Positions 1 through 6,070 of a stretch of 13,062 nucleotides of DNA are shown in pieces. The notes under the pieces are model-generated. The model made no database searches and was not told the origin of the DNA. It saw only the letters and a list, made by a program, of their open reading frames with translations. The first letter of the stretch is position 1; every line of letters begins with the position of its first letter. Both the position numbers and the translations under genes were made by a program. This DNA comes from CAYMOV01 sp964392085 (lineage in GTDB: Bacteria; Oederibacteriota; Muellerivitia; Muellerivitales; Muellerivitaceae): contig CAYMOV010000074.1 in assembly GCA_964392085.1 (NCBI GenBank), positions 1 through 13,062 of the forward strand, written 5' to 3'.

Positions 1-52
1 TGTCGGCGATCTTCGCCCGCCAACCGTCCGTTCCGAATCGAATGGGTTCCAA
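1..52 (-). CDS. Phosphoglucomutase/phosphomannomutase, N-terminal fragment cut by window edge
   Basis: Reading leftward from a TTG at 52, the first 17 codons give (M)EPIRFGTDGWRAKIAD and then run off the window. The FGTDGWRA signature is the conserved N-terminus of the alpha-D-phosphohexomutase family, which interconverts hexose 6-phosphate and hexose 1-phosphate in the cytoplasm. The start is supported by an AAAGGA ribosome site at 59-64, six bases upstream. It lies just past the terminator of the preceding unit, so it probably has its own promoter or relies on read-through. Its product, a hexose 1-phosphate, is the substrate of the pyrophosphorylase at 3039-4079, so it fits the cluster. The catalytic serine loop and all later domains are outside the window, so glucose versus mannose specificity cannot be told. 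Confidence 0.85.
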   Translation of the reverse strand, partial: MEPIRFGTDGWRAKIAD

Positions 53-58
53 GTTCAG

Positions 59-64
59 TCCTTT
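59..64 (-). promoter_or_regulatory. Ribosome binding site of the phosphohexomutase
   Basis: The minus strand reads AAAGGA six bases before the TTG at 52. This supports TTG as the start, because no ATG or GTG lies in frame between the site and the conserved FGTDGWRA motif. Confidence 0.65.
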
Positions 65-97
65 CCGCCCTGGGAAAGCAGTCCCGGGCAGACCCGC

Positions 98-126
98 ATT
101 TTACCCCGTCCCAAGGGCTGAAAAAA
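98..126 (-). promoter_or_regulatory. Weak candidate promoter for the phosphohexomutase
   Basis: A TAAAAT at 98-103 (minus strand) is a good -10 hexamer in an otherwise GC-rich stretch and sits about 45 bases before the TTG start. The -35 is poor: either TTTTCA at 119-124 with a short 15-base spacer, or TTTTTT at 121-126 with a 17-base spacer. Both overlap the T-tract of the upstream terminator. The case rests mainly on position between a terminator and a gene start. Confidence 0.25.
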
Positions 127-160
127 ACGAAACCTCCGGCCCGCCGGGGCCGGAGGTTTC
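121..160 (-). terminator. Strong rho-independent terminator ending the minus-strand operon
   Basis: Bases 129-142 and 147-160 are a perfect 14-bp inverted repeat with a 4-base loop (143-146), starting GAAACCTCCGGCCC on either strand. On the minus strand the stem is followed directly by GTTTTTTT (128-121), the classical U-tract. No T-run follows on the plus strand, so it works for minus-strand transcripts. It lies 33 bases after the stop of the glycoside hydrolase. Confidence 0.93.
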
Positions 161-193
161 ACGCAAGCAATAAAACCGCGGAAACTCCCTATT

Positions 194-1846
194 TCAGTAA
201 ACCACCAATCCGCAAACGGAGGCCGGCGGTAGGGTCACGGCCAGGGTCTTGCCCGGGTCGAAGGACATCCGGTACGTCGGGAGGGGCTGGATCGGGAAAG
301 GTCCTCCCCCGCCCGCCGGGCCCTCAACGCCGTTCCAGGTGATCTTCTTGGAGTCCAGTCCCGGGCCCGTGACGATCCAAGCCTGGACCTGCCCCTTGGC
401 CTGGAACCCGGAGATCTCGATTACGGCCTGTTTGGGCTCGGTCGATTGGTTCACCACCACAAAGCCGCCTTCCCCGCCGCTGAACCGGCTCGCGTAGACC
501 TTCACCTGGGGATCGGAAGACTCAGCCCCCACCATCTTGTCGCCGAAGGACTGGGAATAAAGCGCGTAGGTGTAATAGGTCGGGCGCGGGGTGTTGTCCG
601 GCACCGTTGGGTCGCCCTGGGACAGCATCCCATGGTCGCCCCCTCCGTTCTTGGCGTCGTACCCGTTCTTCCAATCCCAGATGTTGACGGCCTTGTAGCC
701 CCACTTGATCGATTCGCCCAACACCTCGGCCGAGAAGAGGGCGTTGGTCAAGACGATCGTGCCGGTCACGTCCTCGTTCAGGTTGTATTCGGTGAACGCG
801 ATGGGCCAGGTCCGCCCCGCGTATTTCTGGGAGGCGGCCTTGAATCCATCCATTCCCTGGCGCACCTTGTCCATGTAGCCGAAAAGCATCTCCGGGGTCT
901 GGGGGATGGGATTCTTGGCGTTGTCGTAAGGCCAGAAGAAATAGGTGTGGAAGATCAGGTAATCGGCCTGGTCCTTGAGGAGCGGGAGGGAGTCCCTCAG
1001 CCACCACTTGTAGCCGGTCCAATCGCCCCCGTCGTCCACCTCGACGGAATCCGCGCCGATGTAGAGGTCCTTGTCGGCCTTGCGTATGGCCGAGGCCATC
1101 ACCTTCAGGTCCTTGGCGTAGATCGCCCCGGTGAGTTCGGGTTTGCCCGCCAGGTTGTGGCCCTCTTCCCAGGTGCCGTGGCACTCGTTGCCGATCTCCC
1201 AGTACTGGACCGGGAGACCCTTCTGTTTGAAGTACTTCACCCATTCCGCGGCCAGCTTCCCGGCCTTCTGGGGGGATCCGTAACGGGCCGCCGCGTAGTT
1301 CGCGGTCAGGATGGCCTGGGAATCGGTCTGTTTGCAGAAGTCGATAAAGCTGTCGGTATTGACGGCCCAGTCCTGGTTCATATGGGACGGGTCCACCCCA
1401 TCCTTATCTTTCGCGTGCCAGGAATAATCGTTGTTCCAATGGTAGTTGTCCGAGGAGGAACCGCCCGGGAACCGCCAGAACCGGATCCCAGCCTGTTTGG
1501 CCTTTTCGATCCGGTCCGGATCCAGGAGCCAGGACTTGGAATCCCACCAAGCCGCGTTGCAACCGAACTGATAGGGGGTGATGGCCGCCACCGTTTGGGC
1601 GCCGTCCACCTTCAGGGTGACGGGGACGCCTTTGGGTTTCTTGGTTTTAGGCCAGCTCAATCCCTGGACGGGCAATGGCGGGGCGGGTTTGGAATAGGCC
1701 GTGGGCGTCGCGCCGGGCTCCTCGGGCCACAGCTCGAAGGGCCCCGCCGGGGCGTCCTTGGCGCTATGCGCCAGGGTTCCCATCCCCAAGAAAACCAACG
1801 CGGCGATGACGGCCTTTAGCTTCGTCGTATGACCAGGAGTCCCCAT
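194..1846 (-). CDS. Secreted clan GH-A glycoside hydrolase (GH51/GH44-like)
   Basis: This 550-residue protein starts with a signal peptide: a basic stretch, a hydrophobic core at about 12-25, and likely cleavage after A26 or A29. It should therefore act outside the cytoplasmic membrane. A TIM-barrel domain follows, with FWRFPGG at 123-129, the acid/base motif WEIGNE at 216-221 (E221), and FTEYN at 351-355 (E353), the likely nucleophile at the end of a later strand. The tail from about 440 looks like the beta-sandwich common in arabinofuranosidase-type enzymes. The two-glutamate layout is that of retaining clan GH-A enzymes. The FWRFPGG and WEIGNE segments recall GH51 and GH44, but I cannot fix the family or substrate. 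GAGGTG at 1852-1857 supports the ATG. It follows the HAD gene by 13 bases and is the last gene before the terminator, so it may trim or release the polymer made by this cluster. Confidence 0.85.
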   Translation of the reverse strand: MGTPGHTTKLKAVIAALVFLGMGTLAHSAKDAPAGPFELWPEEPGATPTAYSKPAPPLPVQGLSWPKTKKPKGVPVTLKVDGAQTVAAITPYQFGCNAAWWDSKSWLLDPDRIEKAKQAGIRFWRFPGGSSSDNYHWNNDYSWHAKDKDGVDPSHMNQDWAVNTDSFIDFCKQTDSQAILTANYAAARYGSPQKAGKLAAEWVKYFKQKGLPVQYWEIGNECHGTWEEGHNLAGKPELTGAIYAKDLKVMASAIRKADKDLYIGADSVEVDDGGDWTGYKWWLRDSLPLLKDQADYLIFHTYFFWPYDNAKNPIPQTPEMLFGYMDKVRQGMDGFKAASQKYAGRTWPIAFTEYNLNEDVTGTIVLTNALFSAEVLGESIKWGYKAVNIWDWKNGYDAKNGGGDHGMLSQGDPTVPDNTPRPTYYTYALYSQSFGDKMVGAESSDPQVKVYASRFSGGEGGFVVVNQSTEPKQAVIEISGFQAKGQVQAWIVTGPGLDSKKITWNGVEGPAGGGGPFPIQPLPTYRMSFDPGKTLAVTLPPASVCGLVVY

Positions 1847-1859
1847 CCAGGCACCTCAC

Positions 1860-2714
1860 TCAATTGGTTGGTGATTGAAGTCCCATCCGTTCAAACGAAA
1901 ACCGCGTGATTTCCGGGTTACAACTGTGGTGTTCCCGGCACCAAGCTTCGCACTTTTCGGCCGTCTCCCGGTCCCCAAAATGCATGCCACACACCTTACA
2001 AGCAAAAGAAGGGCTGGAGTTTTCAATGCCCAGAAGGGACGCCAACCCCGGCAAGGACGTCAAAGCGTTTCCCTTCCAATCCCCCAACACCCATCGTTCG
2101 GGTTCACCCTGAGCGATCAAGCTCTTGATCAGGGCCGTCTCCATCCCCATCCCCCGCGCCCCCTCCAACTCCCCGCTATGACCATCCCCCAGGTAAAAAC
2201 ATTCGGCGCCCGAGATCCCCAAACGGTCCAGGATGAGTCGGTAAAATTTCGGATCGGGTTTTTTGAGCCCTTCCCGGCAGGAAAAGGCGGTCGCGTCCAT
2301 TGTTCCGGCGAAAGGCGTCTGGTCCCAGATGAGGGGAACGGCCGGGCCGCAGTCCGACAAGAGCCCGATTTTAACCCCTTGAAGCTGAAGTTGGCGGAGG
2401 ACTTCCAGGGCTTGGTCCCGGGGCGTGAGGGCCCGCCGGGTTAATTCGATGATTTTAGTCGCCGCCCGGCCTACCGCCGATGGATCCAGGGAACGACCGA
2501 GTTGAACCCCCACCCAACGGAAGTTTTCCTCAAGCGTCCCAAATTTCCCCAGGGTTCTACCAGGGTACGATCCCTGCCAAAGCGGAATGAATTCCTCGTC
2601 CCGCAAGGACAAGTCGGAAGCCAACTCCGAGAGGAAGCCCTGGTATTGAATCGAGGAAAATTCATCGTGGACCAGTGTCCCAAAAAGGTCGAAGACGACG
2701 CCTTTTACCCGCAT
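1860..2714 (-). CDS. HAD-superfamily hydrolase with C-terminal cysteine-rich module
   Basis: This 284-residue cytoplasmic protein has all haloacid dehalogenase-type motifs: FDLFGTL with nucleophile D9, LLSD with S120, KKPDP with K151/K152, and the acidic GDGHSGE around D177. It is probably a phosphatase of a small phosphorylated metabolite, perhaps a sugar phosphate given the neighbours. After the HAD domain ends near 230, a compact tail carries C239, C242, C255, C259, H262, H263 and C265, spaced like a small metal-binding finger. Standalone HAD enzymes of this type usually stop before such a tail. The ATG at 2714 was chosen because GGGAG lies six bases upstream and the HAD fold starts immediately. 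A longer frame to 2810 would only add sequence overlapping the Rieske gene. It starts 14 bases after the Rieske stop. Its GC content looks lower than that of the glycosyltransferase genes. Confidence 0.85.
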   Translation of the reverse strand: MRVKGVVFDLFGTLVHDEFSSIQYQGFLSELASDLSLRDEEFIPLWQGSYPGRTLGKFGTLEENFRWVGVQLGRSLDPSAVGRAATKIIELTRRALTPRDQALEVLRQLQLQGVKIGLLSDCGPAVPLIWDQTPFAGTMDATAFSCREGLKKPDPKFYRLILDRLGISGAECFYLGDGHSGELEGARGMGMETALIKSLIAQGEPERWVLGDWKGNALTSLPGLASLLGIENSSPSFACKVCGMHFGDRETAEKCEAWCREHHSCNPEITRFSFERMGLQSPTN

Positions 2715-2728
2715 GGAGGACTCCCGAC

Positions 2729-3055
2729 TCAGGTCAATTTGACCCAGATGATCCCAGCCCGGATTTTGGTGGGATAGGTGGCGAGGCGGAGGGAGGGGTC
2801 GTTGGAGCAACGGCCGTTTCGGAGGTCCAGGCGGTAGCCGTGCTCCTTGCAGACCAGCTCATGGCCGAAGACGTTCTTCGGGTCCAGTTCGGTTTCCTCA
2901 TGGGGACAGAAGGACCCGGTCGCGTAGACCTTGCCCTCCCGGTGGATCAAGAGGAGGGGGAAATGGCCCGCCTCGATGGCCTTCCCCGTCCCCTCGGGCA
3001 GGTCCGCCAGGGGAACGGTCTCAACCCAACCGTCACCGTTAGACGCGCGATTCAT
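2729..3055 (-). CDS. Rieske [2Fe-2S] ferredoxin-like protein
   Basis: This small 108-residue soluble protein has the Rieske cluster motifs C50-P-H52 and C69-K-E-H72, 16 residues apart. That matches the CxH...CxxH ligand set of NirD-like and dioxygenase-ferredoxin Rieske proteins. There is no signal or membrane segment, so it should be a cytoplasmic electron carrier. Its ATG lies inside the end of the pyrophosphorylase gene (17-base overlap) without a convincing Shine-Dalgarno sequence, so it is probably translated by coupling. No oxygenase, reductase or other obvious redox partner is encoded nearby. The function in a polysaccharide operon is unknown; it might serve an oxidoreductase acting on sugars encoded elsewhere. 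The family call is firm but the role is not. Confidence 0.88.
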   Translation of the reverse strand: MNRASNGDGWVETVPLADLPEGTGKAIEAGHFPLLLIHREGKVYATGSFCPHEETELDPKNVFGHELVCKEHGYRLDLRNGRCSNDPSLRLATYPTKIRAGIIWVKLT

Positions 3056-4079
3056 CGGCGAGGACGGACCCCGGCATAAGCTTCGTGGAATTCCCGATTC
3101 GGCAATGGCGGCCCACCACGACTTCCTCGAGGCGGACGGCCGCGCCGACCTTGACGCCTTCCCAAAGGACGCTCTTGGAGATGACCGCGCCTTTCCCGAT
3201 CCGGCACTTGGGGCCGATCACGGTATAGGGCAGGATCTCCGCGCCATCCTCCAGGACACAACCGTCCTGGAGCAAGGCGGGACCCGCCAACTTGACTTCC
3301 CGGCCGATCTTGACGCCCTTGCCCATCCAGACGCCGTTGGGACCCTTCTTCAGGGGAAGAGGGATCTTGAAAGCCCCCTTCAAAACGTCCCATTGGCTGG
3401 AGAGGTATTTTTGCGGGGTCCCGATATCCTGCCAATAACCCTTCCAGACGTATCCGTAGAACGGCGTCTTCATCTTGAGCAGTTGGGGGAACAACGCCCG
3501 TTCCGCCGAATAGGGGATGCCCGTTGGGATGAAGTCGAACACCTCGGGCTCGAAGATGTAGACCCCGCCGTTGATGGTGTTGGCCACCGCCTCCTCGGGA
3601 GTGGGTTTCTCGAGGAAGCGGGTGATGTGTCCCCGCTTGTCGAGCAGGACCAATCCGAAAGCCGTGGGGTCCTGCACCTCGACGAGCCCCAGGGTCGCGG
3701 AGGACTTCCGGCGCTTGTGGTAGGCGATCATCTGCGAAAGGTCGAGATCCGTGAGGATGTCGCCGTTAAGGACCACCGTGGTGCGGCCCTTCACGTTCCC
3801 CAGGGCGTTGCGCATGGCTCCCGCGGTGCCAAGGGGCGTACTTTCGACGACATAATGGATCTTGACCCCGTGCTTTCCGCCGTTGCCGTAGACCTTTCGG
3901 ATCTGCTCGGGGTGGTAACCCATGGAGAAGGTGATGTCGCGGATACCGGCCTTCTTGAGCATCTCGACCTGGTAGGTCAGGAAAGGCACCCCACAGAGGG
4001 GCACGATGTTCTTGGGAAGGACGTTGGTGAGGGGCCGGAGGCGGGTTCCAAAGCCTCCGACCAGGATGATGGCCTTCAT
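3039..4079 (-). CDS. NDP-sugar pyrophosphorylase (sugar-1-phosphate nucleotidyltransferase)
   Basis: This 346-residue cytoplasmic enzyme joins a sugar 1-phosphate to an NTP to give an NDP-sugar and pyrophosphate. The N-terminal nucleotidyltransferase domain shows GGFGTRLRPLT (8-18) with K23, the metal site NGD (105-107), FLEKP (155-159) and WQDIGT (216-221). From about 250 to 340 there are hexapeptide-type repeats (IGRE, IGPK, IGKG, VGAA, IGNS) forming a left-handed beta-helix, as in GDP-mannose pyrophosphorylase-like proteins. Glucose and mannose versions cannot be separated by eye. The ATG at 4079 was chosen; a GTG at 4085 is inside its own GAGG ribosome site. The gene lies 93 bases after the epimerase and overlaps the Rieske gene. 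It probably supplies activated sugar to the epimerase and the glycosyltransferases. Confidence 0.9.
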   Translation of the reverse strand: MKAIILVGGFGTRLRPLTNVLPKNIVPLCGVPFLTYQVEMLKKAGIRDITFSMGYHPEQIRKVYGNGGKHGVKIHYVVESTPLGTAGAMRNALGNVKGRTTVVLNGDILTDLDLSQMIAYHKRRKSSATLGLVEVQDPTAFGLVLLDKRGHITRFLEKPTPEEAVANTINGGVYIFEPEVFDFIPTGIPYSAERALFPQLLKMKTPFYGYVWKGYWQDIGTPQKYLSSQWDVLKGAFKIPLPLKKGPNGVWMGKGVKIGREVKLAGPALLQDGCVLEDGAEILPYTVIGPKCRIGKGAVISKSVLWEGVKVGAAVRLEEVVVGRHCRIGNSTKLMPGSVLADESRV

Positions 4080-4172
4080 GAACACCTCGAGGGGATGTAA
4101 TGGCGGTTAAGGGTTCGCGGGGATAAGTTTAGGCAAACTTTCGACCCCGGAAAACCGGAAACTTCCTGCCCC
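4080..4172. other. Spacer between epimerase and pyrophosphorylase
   Basis: The 93-base spacer holds a 6-bp hairpin AAGTTT-AGGC-AAACTT (4125-4140), a CCGG-AAAA-CCGG palindrome near 4146-4157 and the nonamer TGGCGGTTA (4101-4109). No T-run follows either stem, so I do not call a terminator. It could influence message processing between the two genes. Confidence 0.35.
4085..4088 (-). promoter_or_regulatory. Ribosome binding site of the pyrophosphorylase
   Basis: The minus strand reads GAGG five bases before ATG 4079. The in-frame GTG at 4085-4083 uses the last G of this site, so it cannot be the start served by it. This settles the start at 4079. Confidence 0.6.
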
Positions 4173-5093
4173 TCAGCCGATTTTCTTGAAGTATTCCACC
4201 GTTTCGGCCAAACCCCGTTCCAGGGAGTAATTGGGTTTCCAATCCAGCATATTTTCGGCCTTGGCCGGGTCCAGCAGGCTCTTCTTCAGGTCCCCCAACC
4301 GGGCCAGGCCCCGCTTGATGGGATGGGGCCAACCGGTCAACTTGGCCAGGGCCTCGTAAAGCTGGTTGGTGTTGGTGGGGATGCCCGTCCCGATATTGAA
4401 CGCGTCCGTGGTGGGATGGGTCAGGGCCATCAGGTTGGCCTGGGCCACGTCCTTGACATAGACGTAATCCCGGATGTTCAGGCCGTCGCCGTAGATTTGG
4501 AATTCCCGGTTCTTGAGCATGCCGTTGGCGAAGATCGCCACCACGCCGCCCTCGCCGTAAGGGTCCTGCCGGGGGCCATAAACGTTGGCGTAGCGCAAGG
4601 CGACGAATTCCAACCCGAAGTTCTGGACGAACACGTCGGCGTAAAGTTCCACGGCGTACTTATCCACGCCATAGACCGAGAACGGGCGGGGCCGGGTATC
4701 CTCCGGGAAGGCTCCCTGGTCAGCCTCGCCGTACATGGCCCCACCCGAGGAGGCGAACAGCAACCGCTTCACGTTGGCCCGGCGGCAGAGGTCCAAGAGC
4801 AGGACGGAACCCAGGACGTTTTGTTGGACGTCGTAGTAGGGGTCCTCGAGGGAAGCCTTGACGTTGATCTGGGCCGCGTGGTGGTTGACCGCCTCCACCT
4901 TCTCGTCGCGCAGGAGCTCGAACAGCTTCTCGTCGAGCAGTTCCATCTGGAACAAGCGGGCCTTGGGGTTGACGTTCTCTTTCTTGCCCGTGGACAGGTT
5001 GTCCAGGACCAACACCTCGTGCCCCGCCGCCACATAGGCGTCGACGACGTGAGAGCCTATGAAACCAGCGCCCCCGGTGACTAATACTTTCAC
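4173..5093 (-). CDS. NAD-dependent NDP-sugar epimerase (extended SDR, GalE-like)
   Basis: This 306-residue cytoplasmic enzyme opens with the Rossmann motif VLVTGGAGFIGSH (glycines 7, 8, 10 and 13) and D31 after the second strand, which selects NAD. The SDR catalytic residues are S115/S116 and Y141-x3-K145. RYANVYGPRQ (168-176) and DYVYVKDVA (209-217) are typical of UDP-glucose 4-epimerase and related NDP-sugar epimerases. It probably converts the nucleotide sugar made by the neighbouring pyrophosphorylase. The GTG at 5093 was chosen: GGAGG lies five bases upstream and the fold starts at once. A longer ATG frame to 5150 adds 19 residues unlike any SDR start and overlaps the remnant described below. 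Substrate and the position epimerised (C4 or other) are not readable. Confidence 0.9.
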   Translation of the reverse strand: MKVLVTGGAGFIGSHVVDAYVAAGHEVLVLDNLSTGKKENVNPKARLFQMELLDEKLFELLRDEKVEAVNHHAAQINVKASLEDPYYDVQQNVLGSVLLLDLCRRANVKRLLFASSGGAMYGEADQGAFPEDTRPRPFSVYGVDKYAVELYADVFVQNFGLEFVALRYANVYGPRQDPYGEGGVVAIFANGMLKNREFQIYGDGLNIRDYVYVKDVAQANLMALTHPTTDAFNIGTGIPTNTNQLYEALAKLTGWPHPIKRGLARLGDLKKSLLDPAKAENMLDWKPNYSLERGLAETVEYFKKIG

Positions 5094-5212
5094 CTTGCCC
5101 TCCACCCAGGTATCGAGAGGCCCAAACGGAATGGCGTTTCGACCCCACATTCCATGAACGATTCATAAAGGAGAGGGGTGAACCCCGCACCGCCAGATAC
5201 CAGAACCTTCAC
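5090..5212 (-). pseudogene. Vestigial N-terminus of a second NDP-sugar epimerase or dehydratase
   Basis: A GTG at 5212 is preceded by GGAGG (5218-5222, five-base spacer) and overlaps the stop of the upstream gene as GTGA. It encodes VKVLVSGGAGF in its first 11 codons (5180-5212). This matches the start of the intact epimerase (VKVLVTGGAGF) at 10 of 11 residues. The DNA agrees at only 22 of 33 bases, with nearly all differences at synonymous positions. After codon 11 the homology stops and the frame runs through unrelated residues to a TGA at 5090-5092, 40 codons in all. I read it as the surviving 5' end of a paralogue removed by deletion or rearrangement. A functional leader peptide coupled to the epimerase is an alternative. 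Confidence 0.65.
5099..5103 (-). promoter_or_regulatory. Ribosome binding site of the epimerase
   Basis: A consensus GGAGG sits five bases before GTG 5093. It decides this start over the ATG at 5150, which would lie upstream of the site. Confidence 0.65.
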
Positions 5213-5895
5213 AAGCCCCTCCCCCATTCGACGTCCCAACGCATCTGGCAATCACTGTAATATTTTTTAAGCCGTTCGGTAAATGTTTTTCGGTCGACCT
5301 CCTGGCGCCCAGCCTCGTCCAAAAGCTCAAACAAGCCTTGCCAATTCCGGTTGATCTCCTCCCCCTGTTCCCTCAAATCGTCCCATTCCAGGGCCAAGGC
5401 CGGGGTTCCGCGGTCGCTATGGGTCAACCCATCGAAGAACCAAACGAGTTTGCCGATATAACCCACTTTTTCGGCCGAGGATTTCCGCACCGCCCCTTCC
5501 AAGGACTCATTCTTGATCGCCCAAATCGCCTGGCCGCAGGCCGACTGCCTCCTCATTTCGCCGGCGACGTCGAGGCTGTCGATGAACTTACCCAGCAGTT
5601 TGTTCCGGAACGTCTTATCGCAGGCGTTGAAGCCGGCCCAAAAATCCAGGTCCCCGTTCGCCGGAATCCCGATCATGGCGAAACGGATGTCGGGCATGCC
5701 TTCCATCACCCCGCGGAGCGCCTCTTTGCCCCTTTCGATTTCCACGCAGATCTTACTGACGTGTTTTTGGACGTGCTCCTTTTTCCTGAACAGCGTGAAG
5801 GCGTAATGAAGCAGCAGGACACCGGCGATGACCTGCGCCGCCTCGCGCGCGAAAAACAACGGAACCTGGTTTGTGCTGTCGAGTAGGTTGAACAT
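5209..5895 (-). CDS. Unrecognised single-pass membrane protein
   Basis: I do not recognise this 228-residue protein. It has a short N-terminus, one hydrophobic segment at about 18-36 (VIAGVLLLHYAF), then a basic charged stretch and a largely helical, charged soluble domain to the C-terminus. That suggests an N-terminal anchor with a cytoplasmic body, though topology is only inferred. There are no obvious catalytic motifs; FWAGFNACDKTFRNK and WFFDGLTH are candidate conserved patches. The ATG at 5895 is preferred to the ATG at 5913 because AGGGGG lies just upstream of it. The C-terminal stop overlaps the GTG of the epimerase remnant. Its DNA is visibly more AT-rich than the flanking glycosyltransferase genes (for example around 5258-5292), and it follows a 157-base spacer with a candidate promoter, so it may have arrived separately. 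Confidence 0.7.
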   Translation of the reverse strand: MFNLLDSTNQVPLFFAREAAQVIAGVLLLHYAFTLFRKKEHVQKHVSKICVEIERGKEALRGVMEGMPDIRFAMIGIPANGDLDFWAGFNACDKTFRNKLLGKFIDSLDVAGEMRRQSACGQAIWAIKNESLEGAVRKSSAEKVGYIGKLVWFFDGLTHSDRGTPALALEWDDLREQGEEINRNWQGLFELLDEAGRQEVDRKTFTERLKKYYSDCQMRWDVEWGRGL

Positions 5896-5913
5896 ATTCC
5901 CCCTTTTTTCCAT

Positions 5914-6070
5914 TGGATTGGATCGGGTCGATTATAGACCGCGCGGGGACCGGCCATCCCTCCGCCCATCTTTGGACGGAAGCGTTCAGATCATTTTGAT
6001 TCACATCACCAAATCAGGTTCGTAAAGGCCGGAGGGACCATCCAGGATTCATATACCACAAGCCCCAGCC
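5914..6070. other. Intergenic spacer between priming transferase and orphan membrane protein
   Basis: This is the longest true spacer inside the cluster, 157 bases. Apart from the TATAAT at 5931-5936 I see no gene, no stem followed by a T-run, and no tandem repeat. A weak TGATT...AATCA inverted pair lies near 6000-6020. It separates the glycosyltransferase block from the nucleotide-sugar block. Confidence 0.5.
5931..5936 (-). promoter_or_regulatory. Candidate -10 element upstream of the orphan membrane protein
   Basis: A perfect TATAAT on the minus strand lies about 35 bases before the ATG at 5895, in a GC-rich spacer. No good -35 is present at 16-18 bases (the region reads GGATGG) and there is no extended -10 TG. 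It could start a second transcript covering the epimerase-to-hydrolase block. Confidence 0.35.

Noticed and set aside
446..1819. Long plus-strand open frames such as 446-1819, 2931-4100 and 9412-10611
   Set aside because: They mirror real minus-strand genes, show arginine/glycine/proline-rich low-information sequence typical of GC-rich shadow frames, and have no family motifs.
2715..2810. Longer HAD protein starting at 2810
   Set aside because: The extra 32 residues overlap the Rieske gene and are unlike a HAD start; a good ribosome site precedes ATG 2714.
4125..4140. Hairpin AAGTTT-AGGC-AAACTT as a terminator after the epimerase
   Set aside because: The stem is short and AT-rich, and no T-run follows on the minus strand.
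5094..5150. Epimerase start at ATG 5150
   Set aside because: The added 19 residues are not SDR-like, and the GGAGG site lies downstream of that ATG and serves GTG 5093.
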